A stretch of 64,000 nucleotides of DNA from positions 124,001 to 188,000 of the forward strand of contig CBDUBA010000001.1 in the NCBI GenBank assembly GCA_965365275.1. Reading direction: 5' to 3'. Below are positions 43,020 through 52,090 of the stretch, one piece after another (the stretch's first letter is position 1; every line of letters begins with the position of its first letter). The DNA comes from JAGTVG01 sp965365275. GTDB lineage: Bacteria; Bacteroidota; Bacteroidia; Cytophagales; Cyclobacteriaceae. Below the pieces are notes generated by a model that did not search any database, was not told where the DNA came from, and saw nothing but the letters and a program-made list of their open reading frames with translations. Made by a program: the position numbers and the translations under genes.

Positions 43020-43703
43020 ATGATTAATCAAGATCCTCAAAAACCGTATGTGCCTGACTCAAGCATTAGTACATCCTTTAGTTTTGGATGGAGACAAATG
43101 TGGAAATATTTCCTTTACTTATTCCTGGTTTCCATAATAATAACTGTTCTACACATTCCTATCAGCGTTGCTGACAGTTTTAAAGATGATATCACCCCGG
43201 GAATTGTAGTACTCCAGGTTTTAGCTTTCTTTTACTGGATTTTGCTATTCCCTATATTTTCGTATGGGGTGGATTGGATATATTTAAAGGCTATCCGTGA
43301 TCAGGAGATAGACATAAAAGAAATGTTTATCGGATTCAATAATTACGTTAACATTATTTTAGCTCATCTTCTGGCCACTGCCATTATTGGAATTGGATTT
43401 GTGTTTTTAATAATCCCCGGAATCATTTTTGCATGCCGGCTTGTTTTTGTTCCATTTATTGTGATGGATAGAAACCTGGACGCCGTTAAGGCTGTCGAAA
43501 AGAGCTGGCAAATGACTGCTGGACATGGCTGGAAGATCTTTGGGATGGGGATAATATCCTTTTTTATCATCATACTGGGGTTGATTATGCTCATTGTTGG
43601 TGTCTTCCCTGCAGCTATGTGGGTGACTTCTTCCTTCGCCAGTCTCTACCATTCCATTGATCATCAGGAGAAGGCAGAGCTTGAAAATGGAAATGGTTCC
43701 TGA
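43020..43703 (+). CDS. Multi-pass membrane protein of unknown function
   Basis: About 227 residues from the ATG at 43020; a TTG at 42996 would add eight residues of poor fit. There are six hydrophobic segments. The segments FSFGWRQMWKYFL, FIGFNNYVNIILAHLLATAIIGIGFVFLIIPGI and DAVKAVEKSWQMTAGHGWKIFGMGI are the pattern of the GPDPase_memb/DUF975-like family of small integral membrane proteins. No enzyme motif is visible. It lies divergent from the membrane-anchored LuxR gene. Confidence 0.75.
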   Translation: MINQDPQKPYVPDSSISTSFSFGWRQMWKYFLYLFLVSIIITVLHIPISVADSFKDDITPGIVVLQVLAFFYWILLFPIFSYGVDWIYLKAIRDQEIDIKEMFIGFNNYVNIILAHLLATAIIGIGFVFLIIPGIIFACRLVFVPFIVMDRNLDAVKAVEKSWQMTAGHGWKIFGMGIISFFIIILGLIMLIVGVFPAAMWVTSSFASLYHSIDHQEKAELENGNGS

Positions 43704-43772
43704 CCAAACCAGTTTTTTATATCGGCTTAGCCGCTTTTAATTATTTCTCTTTTTAAATAGATTAGTATTCAT

Positions 43773-44537
43773 ATGTATTTTAATGTGAATACTAATTTAT
43801 TTGATACCCTTTTCAAAATTGGAATATTTTTTCTTCTGATACCTGCTTTATTTTCCTGCGATAATGTTCCTGAAAAAGAACCTGGGACAACTTCACGAAC
43901 AGAATATGTATACAATGCCGATGGAATCCTCAAATCGAAAATTATCCTTAAAGATGGCAAGGTCCATGGTGAGGCTATTACATATTATCCTAGCGGTCAG
44001 ATCTCAACAGTGATTAATTATATCAATAATAAGAAAGAAGGAATTGAGAAAAAATACTATAAAAGCGGGCAGATTTATAGAACAAGGCCTTTTAAAAATG
44101 GCAATTTAAACGGTACAGAGATAAGGTATTATAAGGATGGTGGAAAGAAGACAGAACAGGAATTTAAGCACAATAATCCTGCTCGTGGATTAAAAGAATA
44201 CTCACCCAGCGGGAAATTAATTACTAATTTTCCCCGACTTCAGTTTAAGATAGTTCACAATAGAGATTATGCCGAACAAGTCCTACTTTACTTCTATTTG
44301 TCTGATAATAGTAAAAATGTAGACTATTATATTGGCAAATTGATTGCTAACAAGTATTTTGACAAAGACGCCGAACTTGAGCTGTCTAATGAGGGCATAG
44401 GTGAAATTTGGTTACAACCCGGATTTTCAGGATCATACAATTTATCTGCTAAATGTGTTAGAGAATCAAGGGGTTTATACATAACAGAGGCAAAAGTCAT
44501 ACTAAAAAACGGAACCATTAAAGAAGTAGTTTACTAA
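43773..44537 (+). CDS. MORN-like (YwqK-type) repeat lipoprotein
   Basis: A 254-residue lipoprotein (lipobox LFSC, Cys29). Residues about 45-150 hold four repeats of the toxin-antitoxin-associated YwqK/MORN variant kind: GKVHGEAITYYPSGQIST, KEGIEKKYYKSGQIYR, NGNLNGTEIRYYKDGG and GLKEYSPSGKLI. The C-terminal third is beta-rich and unlike the repeats. The family name is historic: no toxin gene adjoins, and a lipoprotein cannot act as a cytosolic antitoxin. A structural or binding role at the envelope is more likely. Confidence 0.75.
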   Translation: MYFNVNTNLFDTLFKIGIFFLLIPALFSCDNVPEKEPGTTSRTEYVYNADGILKSKIILKDGKVHGEAITYYPSGQISTVINYINNKKEGIEKKYYKSGQIYRTRPFKNGNLNGTEIRYYKDGGKKTEQEFKHNNPARGLKEYSPSGKLITNFPRLQFKIVHNRDYAEQVLLYFYLSDNSKNVDYYIGKLIANKYFDKDAELELSNEGIGEIWLQPGFSGSYNLSAKCVRESRGLYITEAKVILKNGTIKEVVY

Positions 44538-44614
44538 TTCAACAACAGAATCCATAATGAAAATATAATATTTTCGTTAAATTGTATGCATGTAAAAACC
44601 TGTATCGCAATAAG

Positions 44615-45433
44615 ATGAGTAAGTCTAACGGAAGAAATGGAAAAAATATATCCAATAAAAAATCCAACAATCTGGATTATGAAAAAGAACTTCTGAAGCT
44701 ACAGATTGAACTGGTCAAACTCCAGGAATGGGTTAAGAAGAATAATGCAAAGATTGTGGTAATATTCGAGGGTCGTGATGCTGCGGGAAAGGGAGGTGTG
44801 ATCAAACGTATTACAGAACGGTTAAATCCCCGGATATGTAAAGTAGTTGCATTGGGTATACCTACAGAAAAAGAAAAGACACAATGGTACTTTCAGAGAT
44901 ATACTCCCCATCTGCCGGCTGCGGGTGAAATCGTATTATTTGACAGAAGCTGGTATAACAGGGCCGGTGTTGAACATGTAATGGATTTCTGCACAGAAGA
45001 GGAATACAGGGAATTTTTGAGGTCATGCCCATTATTCGAACAGATGTTGATTCGGTCAGGGATTATTCTTATAAAATACTGGTTTTCAGTTAGTGATGAT
45101 GTGCAGGAAAAACGTTTTAAGGATAGGATCAAAAATCCGCTTAAACGATGGAAGTTCAGTTTGATGGATATAAAATCCCGTGAAAACTGGGTCAAATATT
45201 CAAAAGCGAAAGATAAAATGTTTCTGCATACAGACACGCGCCAGGCCCCTTGGTACACTGTGAATAGTGATAATAAAAAGAAAGCCAGGTTAAACTGTAT
45301 AGCACATCTCCTTTCCAAGATCCCTTATACTTATAAAAAGGAACCTCCTATTAAGCTCCCAAAATTAAAGAGATCAGACAATTACGAACGCCCTCCGATC
45401 AATGAGCAGACCTTCGTGCCGGAAATATATTGA
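44615..45433 (+). CDS. ppk2: Polyphosphate kinase 2 family protein
   Basis: About 272 residues from the ATG at 44615 (an upstream TTG at 44582 adds 11 residues and is not needed). The P-loop is VIFEGRDAAGKGG, followed by RLNPRICKVVALGIPTEKEK, the lid region QWYFQRYTPHLPAAGEIVLFDRSWYNRAGVE, and the DDVQEKRFKDRIKNPLKRWKFS helix. PPK2 enzymes transfer phosphate between polyphosphate and nucleoside mono- or diphosphates. Which class it belongs to is not decided here. The C-terminal extension is short. Lone gene in the cytosol. Confidence 0.9.
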   Translation: MSKSNGRNGKNISNKKSNNLDYEKELLKLQIELVKLQEWVKKNNAKIVVIFEGRDAAGKGGVIKRITERLNPRICKVVALGIPTEKEKTQWYFQRYTPHLPAAGEIVLFDRSWYNRAGVEHVMDFCTEEEYREFLRSCPLFEQMLIRSGIILIKYWFSVSDDVQEKRFKDRIKNPLKRWKFSLMDIKSRENWVKYSKAKDKMFLHTDTRQAPWYTVNSDNKKKARLNCIAHLLSKIPYTYKKEPPIKLPKLKRSDNYERPPINEQTFVPEIY

Positions 45434-45475
45434 TTGATCAATAATGCCTTTATACATATTTATTAAAAGTATTGG

Positions 45476-45505
45476 CTTAAATGAAAACAAATGTTTTCAT
45501 TTAAG
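45476..45505. repeat. 30-base near-perfect palindrome
   Basis: Arms CTTAAATGAAAACA and TGTTTTCATTTAAG separated by AA. It lies 42 bases after ppk2 and about 165 bases before the hydroxylase gene. It could be a terminator, though it lacks a good T run, or a dimeric operator. Confidence 0.6.
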
Positions 45506-45669
45506 TTTAGCAATCTCTATTGGGCTGGAAGAATTTCGCGTGGATTAAGTTTCCGTGAAGTTTAAGTTATCTATCACATAAAGAATAATTACATATTCGT
45601 TTTTTTTGTAGGAATTAATAAATTTGCTGGCAATTAAATTTAAGAATCCCTAAGCCTGAATATAAGATT

Positions 45670-46374
45670 ATGAGCAAAAATGTAGAAGAATATCTGGAAT
45701 TTAAGAAAGGAAAAACCAGAATGCCAGAACATTTAAAGGCAAAAAAAGAAGAAAGGGCGAGGTTATATAAAAACAAATTTGTTGAGTTTTTATCCCGTGC
45801 TCCTTTCGGCGTCCCGCACATTATGTGGGTTATAGTTGCCATTATTTTTTACTGGTACACAATTACTTCCGTTGATTTATCCATAGCAAACATCATAATA
45901 TTCAGTGTGATCGGATTTTTCTCCTGGACTTTTATGGAATACATCATCCATAGATTTGTTTATCATACCGAAACGAATTCCGAAGGTTATACTCAATTCC
46001 AGGAGAGCCTGCATTCCAACCACCACCATTATCCAAAAGATCCTGAGCGACTTGCAATGCCTCCGGTACCAGGATTGGTCCTTGGATCACTGTTTTTTGG
46101 ATTCTTTTACCTTATCATGGGTACTTATGCATTTGCTTTTTTCCCGGGATTTATGCTGGGATACGATGCCTATATAACATTACATTACTATCAGCACCGG
46201 ATCAAAAGCCCGAAATACAAGCCTTGGAAAAAACTATGGCAGCACCATAAGGCACATCATTATTCTAATCCCTACAGTGCATATGGTGTATCAACCCGAT
46301 TATGGGATTTTGTATTTGGAACAATGCCAAAGGCTTCAAATAAAAGGAGACAGGTCGAGGTAAAAGCTGCCTAG
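45670..46374 (+). CDS. Fatty acid hydroxylase/sterol desaturase family protein
   Basis: A 234-residue integral membrane di-iron enzyme. The His clusters are in order: EYIIHRFVYH, ESLHSNHHHYPKDPERL, HYYQHR and QHHKAHHYSNPYSAYGVSTRLWD. The HHHYPKDPERL spacing and short length match the FAH12/Scs7-like hydroxylases that 2-hydroxylate sphingolipid acyl chains, which fits a phylum in which many members make sphingolipids. It may equally act on other acyl lipids. Nothing nearby belongs to lipid synthesis. Confidence 0.8.
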   Translation: MSKNVEEYLEFKKGKTRMPEHLKAKKEERARLYKNKFVEFLSRAPFGVPHIMWVIVAIIFYWYTITSVDLSIANIIIFSVIGFFSWTFMEYIIHRFVYHTETNSEGYTQFQESLHSNHHHYPKDPERLAMPPVPGLVLGSLFFGFFYLIMGTYAFAFFPGFMLGYDAYITLHYYQHRIKSPKYKPWKKLWQHHKAHHYSNPYSAYGVSTRLWDFVFGTMPKASNKRRQVEVKAA

Positions 46375-46386
46375 TGGTTTATCCGC

Positions 46387-47742
46387 TTAGAATAGCCAAA
46401 ATAGTTTTATATAAAATCCTGAGGTTCCATCGCCCGGATCAAACGCCCTGCCATAATCTGCAGAAACTACGAAATTCTCGTTCAGGCCAACTTTAATACC
46501 AATCCCGGCGGTTGAATGAAAAGCTTCCGCACCAGGATCAAAAAACTGATCGGAAGGTTCATTTTCCGGCCACCCGCTTAGATCGCGTTCTATGAACTGA
46601 ACGACTCTGCCGGTATCAAAAAACAGGTTGGTTCCCAGGTAAAGATTCTGTTTAAAGACCACGGCCCTAAGGAATATCCACCTGAATTCAAAATTACCCA
46701 GGACAAATCCATCACCCACTACCCTGTTCCTCAAAACACCCCGAAGGGTTAACTTGCCACCCAATCCCTGGGAAGTAGCCGACCTCATGTCAATGGGCAC
46801 AATATGGGGTTGTAAATGAAATGGCACATCTCCAGCCAGTGTGCCCTGATAGGCCAGGCGGTATGCAAAGACAAGGTCTTTTTTATATATCGAAAAATAC
46901 TGGCGATGAATAAAAGTGAACTTCAGGTAACTGGACTCCCAGTCACCCAGAAATTTTGGTGAATAGGATAAAACGGCTTCGGTCCATATTCCCTTGGTTG
47001 GGAAAGCATCAAAATCTCTGCCATCATAAACCAAGCCTCCTTTCAGGTATGTTAATTGATTCCCATCTGCCTCGGAAGCCTTTAAAACTCCATTTTCCTT
47101 GTACAGATCATATAAGCCTGCTGTATCAGGTAACATTTCTGAAGGATCCTTACCCCTATTTAAACGGTCGAGATCGATTGAACCAACTTTATTATTAAAA
47201 TAAGTAAACCCGGCGATCCACTTTAATTTGTCATTGTTCTGTTTCAGGTTCCCCTGGAATCCGGCCATTACACGAAACATTTTTCTTTCGTGACGGTAAA
47301 AGACCCTGGATCGATATGCTGGATCATCCTCATCTTCCCATTCCGGATTATAAACAGCTTCGTAACCATTGAATCCATAAAAATTCAGTGCCCTCTCAGT
47401 AAGATAGCTGACATCGGCTATGAAACGGATATTTGGGATCAGGTATTCCGAATCATAATAAAACCGGGCAATCATGCTTCCTTTTGTCGTATTCGACCAC
47501 TCCAGGTACAAAGAATGACGATAGTTAGGATAGATGGTGCCATCTCCATAATCATATAAATTAACCAACGCGCCATATTGTAAGCCGACATCCGTATCAA
47601 ATGCCACAACAGGCAATGCGCCAAAGGTCCAGCCTTTCTTAACTTTGGTTTTCGTGGTATCTTTTTCCTGGGCAATAAGTGTGTGAATACTAATCCAAAA
47701 AATGAATCCCAGCAATATAACAACAAGGTTGACTCTTTTCAT
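46387..47742 (-). CDS. Omp85/BamA-family outer-membrane barrel protein without POTRA domains
   Basis: A 451-residue protein with a signal sequence (MKRVNLVVILLGFIFWISIHTLIAQ). The remainder is a surface-antigen (Bac_surface_Ag, D15-like) beta-barrel: FGALPVVAFDTDVGLQYGALVNLYDYGDG at the start, KLTLRGVLRNRVVGDGF, which corresponds to the conserved VRGY/F-type strand motif, and ADYGRAFDPGDGTSGFYIKLFWLF at the end, terminating in Phe. There is no room for POTRA repeats, so it is not BamA itself. The function is unknown; related proteins are often linked to phospholipase or esterase neighbours. Confidence 0.8.
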   Translation of the reverse strand: MKRVNLVVILLGFIFWISIHTLIAQEKDTTKTKVKKGWTFGALPVVAFDTDVGLQYGALVNLYDYGDGTIYPNYRHSLYLEWSNTTKGSMIARFYYDSEYLIPNIRFIADVSYLTERALNFYGFNGYEAVYNPEWEDEDDPAYRSRVFYRHERKMFRVMAGFQGNLKQNNDKLKWIAGFTYFNNKVGSIDLDRLNRGKDPSEMLPDTAGLYDLYKENGVLKASEADGNQLTYLKGGLVYDGRDFDAFPTKGIWTEAVLSYSPKFLGDWESSYLKFTFIHRQYFSIYKKDLVFAYRLAYQGTLAGDVPFHLQPHIVPIDMRSATSQGLGGKLTLRGVLRNRVVGDGFVLGNFEFRWIFLRAVVFKQNLYLGTNLFFDTGRVVQFIERDLSGWPENEPSDQFFDPGAEAFHSTAGIGIKVGLNENFVVSADYGRAFDPGDGTSGFYIKLFWLF

Positions 47743-47873
47743 AAGATTAAAAATGCACCCTCAATATATAAACTTTCCGGAAATATAAAAAAATATAAGT
47801 TTCAGTAAGGGTAATCTGAATCCAGGTTGTCTCTTAGTAAAGCATAAATGAGTTTAACCTAAATTTTAATACA

Positions 47874-48590
47874 ATGAAACAACCGTCTACCTTAAAATCT
47901 TATTTATACCTGGTATTAATTGCTATCATTCTGTCATCCTGTGAATGTTACGAAGATCCCGGCATAGTAATAAACGAATCCAGGGACCTTGCTGAATTTG
48001 ATGCCATTAATATTGAGACCGTGGGAAAGATAAACCTGTATGCTGCTGAAGAGTTTAAGATTATCATAAAAACACATGAAAATATTGTCGATGATATCGT
48101 TACAAGTGTAAGTGATAACAAACTTACTGTTCGCTTAACCGGGAGCCACAATCGAATAAAAACACTTGAATTTGATATTTTTGCCCCCACCTATACCCTG
48201 ATTGAGCAAAATGATGTAGCTAAAATCATTTGCATTGATGGCTTTAACGCTGGTCAATTAAGTGTCATCCAAAATGATGTCGGAGATATTCATTTATACA
48301 ACCTGAACCTTGATAGCTTGTTTATCGAATTAAATGATGTGGGTGATGTTGGATTAACCGGCATGGTAAACGGCATCACAGCTTCATTAAGTGGCGTAGG
48401 AGAAATTCATCTCTTTGAAATGGTTTGCAGATCTGCAGATGTGGATTTGAGCGGTACTGGCGATATTGAAATAAATGCTTCAGAATCACTGAATGTTAAT
48501 CTATCAGGGATTGGAAGTGTTTATTACAAAGGTTCACCCAATGTTTCAATCAATAAGACCGGTGTGGGTAAAGTGGTAAATGTTAATTGA
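47874..48590 (+). CDS. Head-GIN domain (DUF2807) lipoprotein
   Basis: A 238-residue lipoprotein with lipobox LSSC (Cys23), then the GIN domain: INESRDLAEFDAINIETVGKINLY and repetitive beta strands such as IQNDVGDIHLYNLNLDSLFIELNDVGDVGLTG. The regular NDVGDI/SGVGEI/SGTGDI/SGIGSV repeat gives a right-handed parallel beta-helix. The family is widespread in Bacteroidota; the function is unknown, with adhesion or envelope interaction suspected. A terminator lies about 90 bases after the stop. Confidence 0.85.
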   Translation: MKQPSTLKSYLYLVLIAIILSSCECYEDPGIVINESRDLAEFDAINIETVGKINLYAAEEFKIIIKTHENIVDDIVTSVSDNKLTVRLTGSHNRIKTLEFDIFAPTYTLIEQNDVAKIICIDGFNAGQLSVIQNDVGDIHLYNLNLDSLFIELNDVGDVGLTGMVNGITASLSGVGEIHLFEMVCRSADVDLSGTGDIEINASESLNVNLSGIGSVYYKGSPNVSINKTGVGKVVNVN

Positions 48591-48680
48591 TTTTTATATC
48601 ATTTTCTCTTACAAATAAAAGGCTGAAATATTCAAGTATTATATGATAAGGACAGAATTACATAGTACATAGGAAAATTG

Positions 48681-48718
48681 AACAGGACCTTGTCATGCGC
48701 GGTCTTGTTTATTTTTCT
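48681..48718 (+). terminator. Rho-independent terminator after the head-GIN gene
   Basis: AACAGGACC and GGTCTTGTT pair with one G-U wobble around an 11-base loop, followed by TATTTTTCT. Confidence 0.7.
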
Positions 48719-48871
48719 ATTGTTTTAATATTACAGGGAATTTAAATTCAACGGAACAGGTATTTATAGATAAATCGAATACAGATCCCAGATGTTTTCT
48801 CTATAAAAGGTCATGGAAATATATCTCAATAAATAAGGATTATATTACATTCAAATAATTCCTAACTGATC

Positions 48872-49960
48872 TTATCTGAATAGGTGTTTTGCAAGATCGT
48901 ATAGATGTTTTCTCCATACCTGCCAGACATGTCCCCCTTCACACTCATACCAGATATGCTCAATACCCTCTTTTCTCAATTCATGGTGAAAATCTAATCC
49001 ATTCTTATATCTTTTATCCTCTTTACCGAAACCTAGCCACAGCAATCCAAGTTCTTCATTTAAATCATATGTTGTGTAAACAGATTGCATATCAAAATTT
49101 CCAGGATATGAGCTCATAATACCAATTGATCCAAACAATTCCAAATTTGAAAATCCAATACGTATAGCTTGTGCTCCGCCCATTGATAGACCTGCCAGTG
49201 CCCTATACTCTCTATCCCTGATTGTTCTGAAATTTCGATCAATAACTGGAATCAAATCATTAAGTAATAAACCCTCAAAATCATTATCATCCCGTGAAGG
49301 TCTCTCCGGATTTTCTGATCCCGGAATAGCTGCATATCCATTATCCATTACAATAATCATTGGAATGGCCTGTCCTTCGCTGATAAGATTATCCATTATA
49401 AAATTTGCCTTTCCCTGATATACCCAGGCCATTTCACTTTCACCAGCCCCATGTTGCAGATATAAAACGGGGAATCTCAGATTTAAATCAGTATGATAGC
49501 CTGGGGGTGTATAAATTAAGGCTATCCTTATTGTATTGGTAGTTTTTGAGTGGTACCACTTGGCACTAACATCACCATGAGGTACTTTTTGAGGCAAATA
49601 AAAGTCAAGGTTATCGTCTGGAATTTCTAATCCAGAAGTTTCCTTTCCCCATCCAAAATATGTTGGTTGACCGGGAAAATTGACGGCTACACTATCTATT
49701 ACCAGCTGATAATAATGAAATCCAGCCTCAATCGGAGGGGTGGTCACCTCCCAGATCCCCTCCCGTGATAAATTCATAAAGTGCTTACCCCCAAGAGCAT
49801 TACCAAGTCCCTCAACATATAGAGAATTGGCATACAAAGCCGATACCTTGAAAGTTACACTTCTGTCATGATGCACAGTTACCGATGCCTGTCCAAAAAG
49901 ATCTATAGATATAGCATTAATTATTAAATATATTAGCAGTCTGATCCGTATATTTTTCAT
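48872..49960 (-). CDS. CE1/enterochelin-esterase-like alpha/beta hydrolase with N-terminal E-set domain
   Basis: A 362-residue secreted esterase. After the signal peptide (about 1-24) there is an E-set/CBM48-like domain (about 25-110, VTFKVSALYANSLYVEGL and IWEVTTPPIEAGFHYYQLVID). The Fes/esterase D-like catalytic domain follows: PVLYLQHGAGESEMAW, the nucleophile elbow ALAGLSMGGAQA, an Asp region after FGSIGIMSSY and the terminal His in YECEGGHVWQVWRKHL. Two-domain proteins of this sort are feruloyl or acetyl-xylan esterases. Secreted, ester-linked substrate on a plant or algal polysaccharide is the best guess. Confidence 0.8.
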   Translation of the reverse strand: MKNIRIRLLIYLIINAISIDLFGQASVTVHHDRSVTFKVSALYANSLYVEGLGNALGGKHFMNLSREGIWEVTTPPIEAGFHYYQLVIDSVAVNFPGQPTYFGWGKETSGLEIPDDNLDFYLPQKVPHGDVSAKWYHSKTTNTIRIALIYTPPGYHTDLNLRFPVLYLQHGAGESEMAWVYQGKANFIMDNLISEGQAIPMIIVMDNGYAAIPGSENPERPSRDDNDFEGLLLNDLIPVIDRNFRTIRDREYRALAGLSMGGAQAIRIGFSNLELFGSIGIMSSYPGNFDMQSVYTTYDLNEELGLLWLGFGKEDKRYKNGLDFHHELRKEGIEHIWYECEGGHVWQVWRKHLYDLAKHLFR

Positions 49961-50023
49961 AATAATATCATTATGAATTTTGTTCTATGATGCTTGTCAA
50001 CTATGACTGCATAGATTCATTAT

Positions 50024-50803
50024 CTATACAGTTAATAGAGCCTTACCGACAGGCATTATTCTTACATGATCCATTCCAAGTAATTTATCAAGGAGTTCAT
50101 CCAGGTAAGCTGAACTCATTGGTCCCCAACCCTCACCATCAAGTCCATGCGCATTGAAAATGAACCACCCTTTAGGTTCCAACAGAAATTTCTGAATTTG
50201 TTCTTCAAAATACTGATCTATATTATCCGGACCTGCACTTATGCAAGTAAGCTTCTTCTGTCTTCTATGAGGAAGTCTATTAATTGCACTACCAGCTGTT
50301 CGAAACGCCAATACTTTATCTTTGAGCCATTCCTCCAATTCGTCTGATGAAGAATTAAATGGGAAATTAAATATTGCCCTGAGCGGATCAAATCCATTAA
50401 GTTTTTCAGAAAAAACATCGAGTGATTTAATTATGAGTTCTTGAGCATCTTTCAAGTTTATCGTGGCCAGATTTTCATGCTTGTAACCATGTGGCATAAT
50501 TTCATGTCCTCTCTCATTTAACTCATTCCACAAATCAAAACCACCGATTACTGAAGGCTGAATATAATCGTCCGGGGGTTTGAAATCATTTTCATGTCCT
50601 GAAGCAATTACGTTAAAACAGGCATTCAATTTATATTTTTCATAGATCTCAGCAGTTTTCAGGAAGGATTTCTCAAATCCATCATCGAAGCTGATAGAAA
50701 CAATGTGAGTGACTGATCTATTAAAAAAATTACAACATGACAGATAAGGCAATGTAACAGCTCCAATACCGGTTTTGATTAAAAAAGATCTTCTGCTATC
50801 CAT
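50024..50803 (-). CDS. Polysaccharide deacetylase (NodB) family protein, Tat-exported
   Basis: About 259 residues from the ATG at 50803, chosen because it opens directly with a Tat signal (MDSRRSFLIKTG). The region TLPYLSCC could also serve as a lipobox. The NodB core shows ISFDDGF (metal/catalytic Asp pair), HGYKHEN (the H-x3-H metal motif 2) and FNFPFNSSSD in place of the usual R-x-P motif 3, and the late FNAHGLDGEGWG supplies the His of motif 5. It should remove N- or O-acetyl groups from a polysaccharide in the periplasm. It stands 63 bases after the esterase gene's start side, on the same strand. Confidence 0.8.
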   Translation of the reverse strand: MDSRRSFLIKTGIGAVTLPYLSCCNFFNRSVTHIVSISFDDGFEKSFLKTAEIYEKYKLNACFNVIASGHENDFKPPDDYIQPSVIGGFDLWNELNERGHEIMPHGYKHENLATINLKDAQELIIKSLDVFSEKLNGFDPLRAIFNFPFNSSSDELEEWLKDKVLAFRTAGSAINRLPHRRQKKLTCISAGPDNIDQYFEEQIQKFLLEPKGWFIFNAHGLDGEGWGPMSSAYLDELLDKLLGMDHVRIMPVGKALLTV

Positions 50804-50930
50804 GGTCCTAATTTTAGAAATCAATCAAAAAAAATTGGGATAAGGTTAATATTCTAAAAACACAATTCAATCTCTATACCTGTGTTATTAGAAATTTACA
50901 AAAATTAATTTTGATTCCATAATGTTTGCA

Positions 50931-50944
50931 GTATTCATGAATAC
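50931..50944. repeat. Perfect 14-bp palindrome upstream of the deacetylase
   Basis: GTATTCATGAATAC, fully self-complementary, about 130 bases before the deacetylase start. A possible operator; no second copy seen. Confidence 0.3.
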
Positions 50945-51081
50945 CAAAGCAAGAATAAACAATTAAATATCTAAGTAATAGATAATTTACTATATGTCAG
51001 GCATTTATATTGCTTTATTAAAAGTTATTGTTTTAATATTTGCGCATACCTGATTTTGCACAAGAAAACTTCGGCATTTAC

Positions 51082-52077
51082 TTAAAGATTTTTGATAATT
51101 GCCCAGATTTCAGGATTAACGGGAATTCCGAGTTTTTGATTTTCAATCCTGGTTAAAAGTGTTTTTTCACCCGGATAATATGTTTTCTCACCGGTACCCT
51201 TTGGTTGAGAGTTATGTAGGTTCTCTAAAACCTCCTGAATAACCCTGGAGGAAAATTTATTATCCAGCCATTCCGTACTAATCGCCATAAAAACTTGTGA
51301 AAGGCCATATTCCTCGCTTCTTGATCCTACCCGTACCGAAGTATCTCCCTTAGAAAGAACAGCGGCCATTATATCCAGTACAAAAGATAGTCCTGATCCT
51401 TTCCAGAACCCTATGGGCAAAGCACTTTCATTACTTATAATTTCTTGTGGATCCTTTGTCGGTAATCCATTAAGATCCAGACCGCCAATGAATTCTAACT
51501 CTTTCCCCTCATGAGCATAAGTTTGCATCTTTCCATATGAGTATTGAGACATGGCCATATCGAGAACGATATTTCCTTTTTTTCTGGGTATAGCAATTAT
51601 AAGCGGATTATTACCCAACACAGGATCTTTTCCTCCCCATGCAAGCATATTGGGCTGAGTATTAGTCCAACATATGCCGATAAATCCATTATCCGCTGCC
51701 TGCCATCCATAAGTGCCTCCCCTCATCCAGTGGTTTGTATTTGAAAGTGCAACACATCCAATACCAGCTGATCCGGCAATTTTCATGGCTCCGGACATAC
51801 ATGAAAGCGCATTTAATATCCCTGGTCCAAGGTTACCATTCCATTGCTCTATATTTCCATAGTCTTTAATCTTTTCAGGTTCCGCATCAATTTTGACTAT
51901 TCCATCCTTAACATTATTGATAAACCTCGGAAACCGGTTCAATCCATGAGAATAGACGCCATCCAGGGAAGATTCCGTAAAAACTTTTGATAGGATACCG
52001 GCCTTTTCCTGTATAAATCCATGCTTTAGCAATATATTATTCAGAGTTCCCTGAATTTCCTTAAATGAGATCCTCAT
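51082..52077 (-). CDS. Ldh/malate dehydrogenase-like oxidoreductase (YiaK family)
   Basis: A 331-residue NAD(P)-dependent oxidoreductase of the LDH2/MDHG2 fold (PF02615). Family marks are FTESSLDGVYSHGLNRFPRF, NTNHWMRGGTYGWQAADNG, NNPLIIAIPRKKGNIVLDMAMSQYSYGKM and GFWKGSGLSFVLD, with the catalytic His in SHG or NHW. Members include 2,3-diketo-L-gulonate reductase, ureidoglycolate and sulfolactate dehydrogenases. It is followed 13 bases upstream, on the same strand, by a creatininase-like gene, so the pair is co-transcribed. The substrate is not deducible. Confidence 0.85.
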   Translation of the reverse strand: MRISFKEIQGTLNNILLKHGFIQEKAGILSKVFTESSLDGVYSHGLNRFPRFINNVKDGIVKIDAEPEKIKDYGNIEQWNGNLGPGILNALSCMSGAMKIAGSAGIGCVALSNTNHWMRGGTYGWQAADNGFIGICWTNTQPNMLAWGGKDPVLGNNPLIIAIPRKKGNIVLDMAMSQYSYGKMQTYAHEGKELEFIGGLDLNGLPTKDPQEIISNESALPIGFWKGSGLSFVLDIMAAVLSKGDTSVRVGSRSEEYGLSQVFMAISTEWLDNKFSSRVIQEVLENLHNSQPKGTGEKTYYPGEKTLLTRIENQKLGIPVNPEIWAIIKNL

Positions 52078-52090
52078 TATTTGGTTAAAT

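Noticed and set aside
43773..44537. YwqK-type protein as part of a toxin-antitoxin module
   Set aside because: It has a lipoprotein signal, no toxin gene is adjacent, and the repeats are MORN-like; the label is inherited.
46387..47742. Identity as BamA or TamA
   Set aside because: At 451 residues it has no room for POTRA repeats; only the barrel domain is present.
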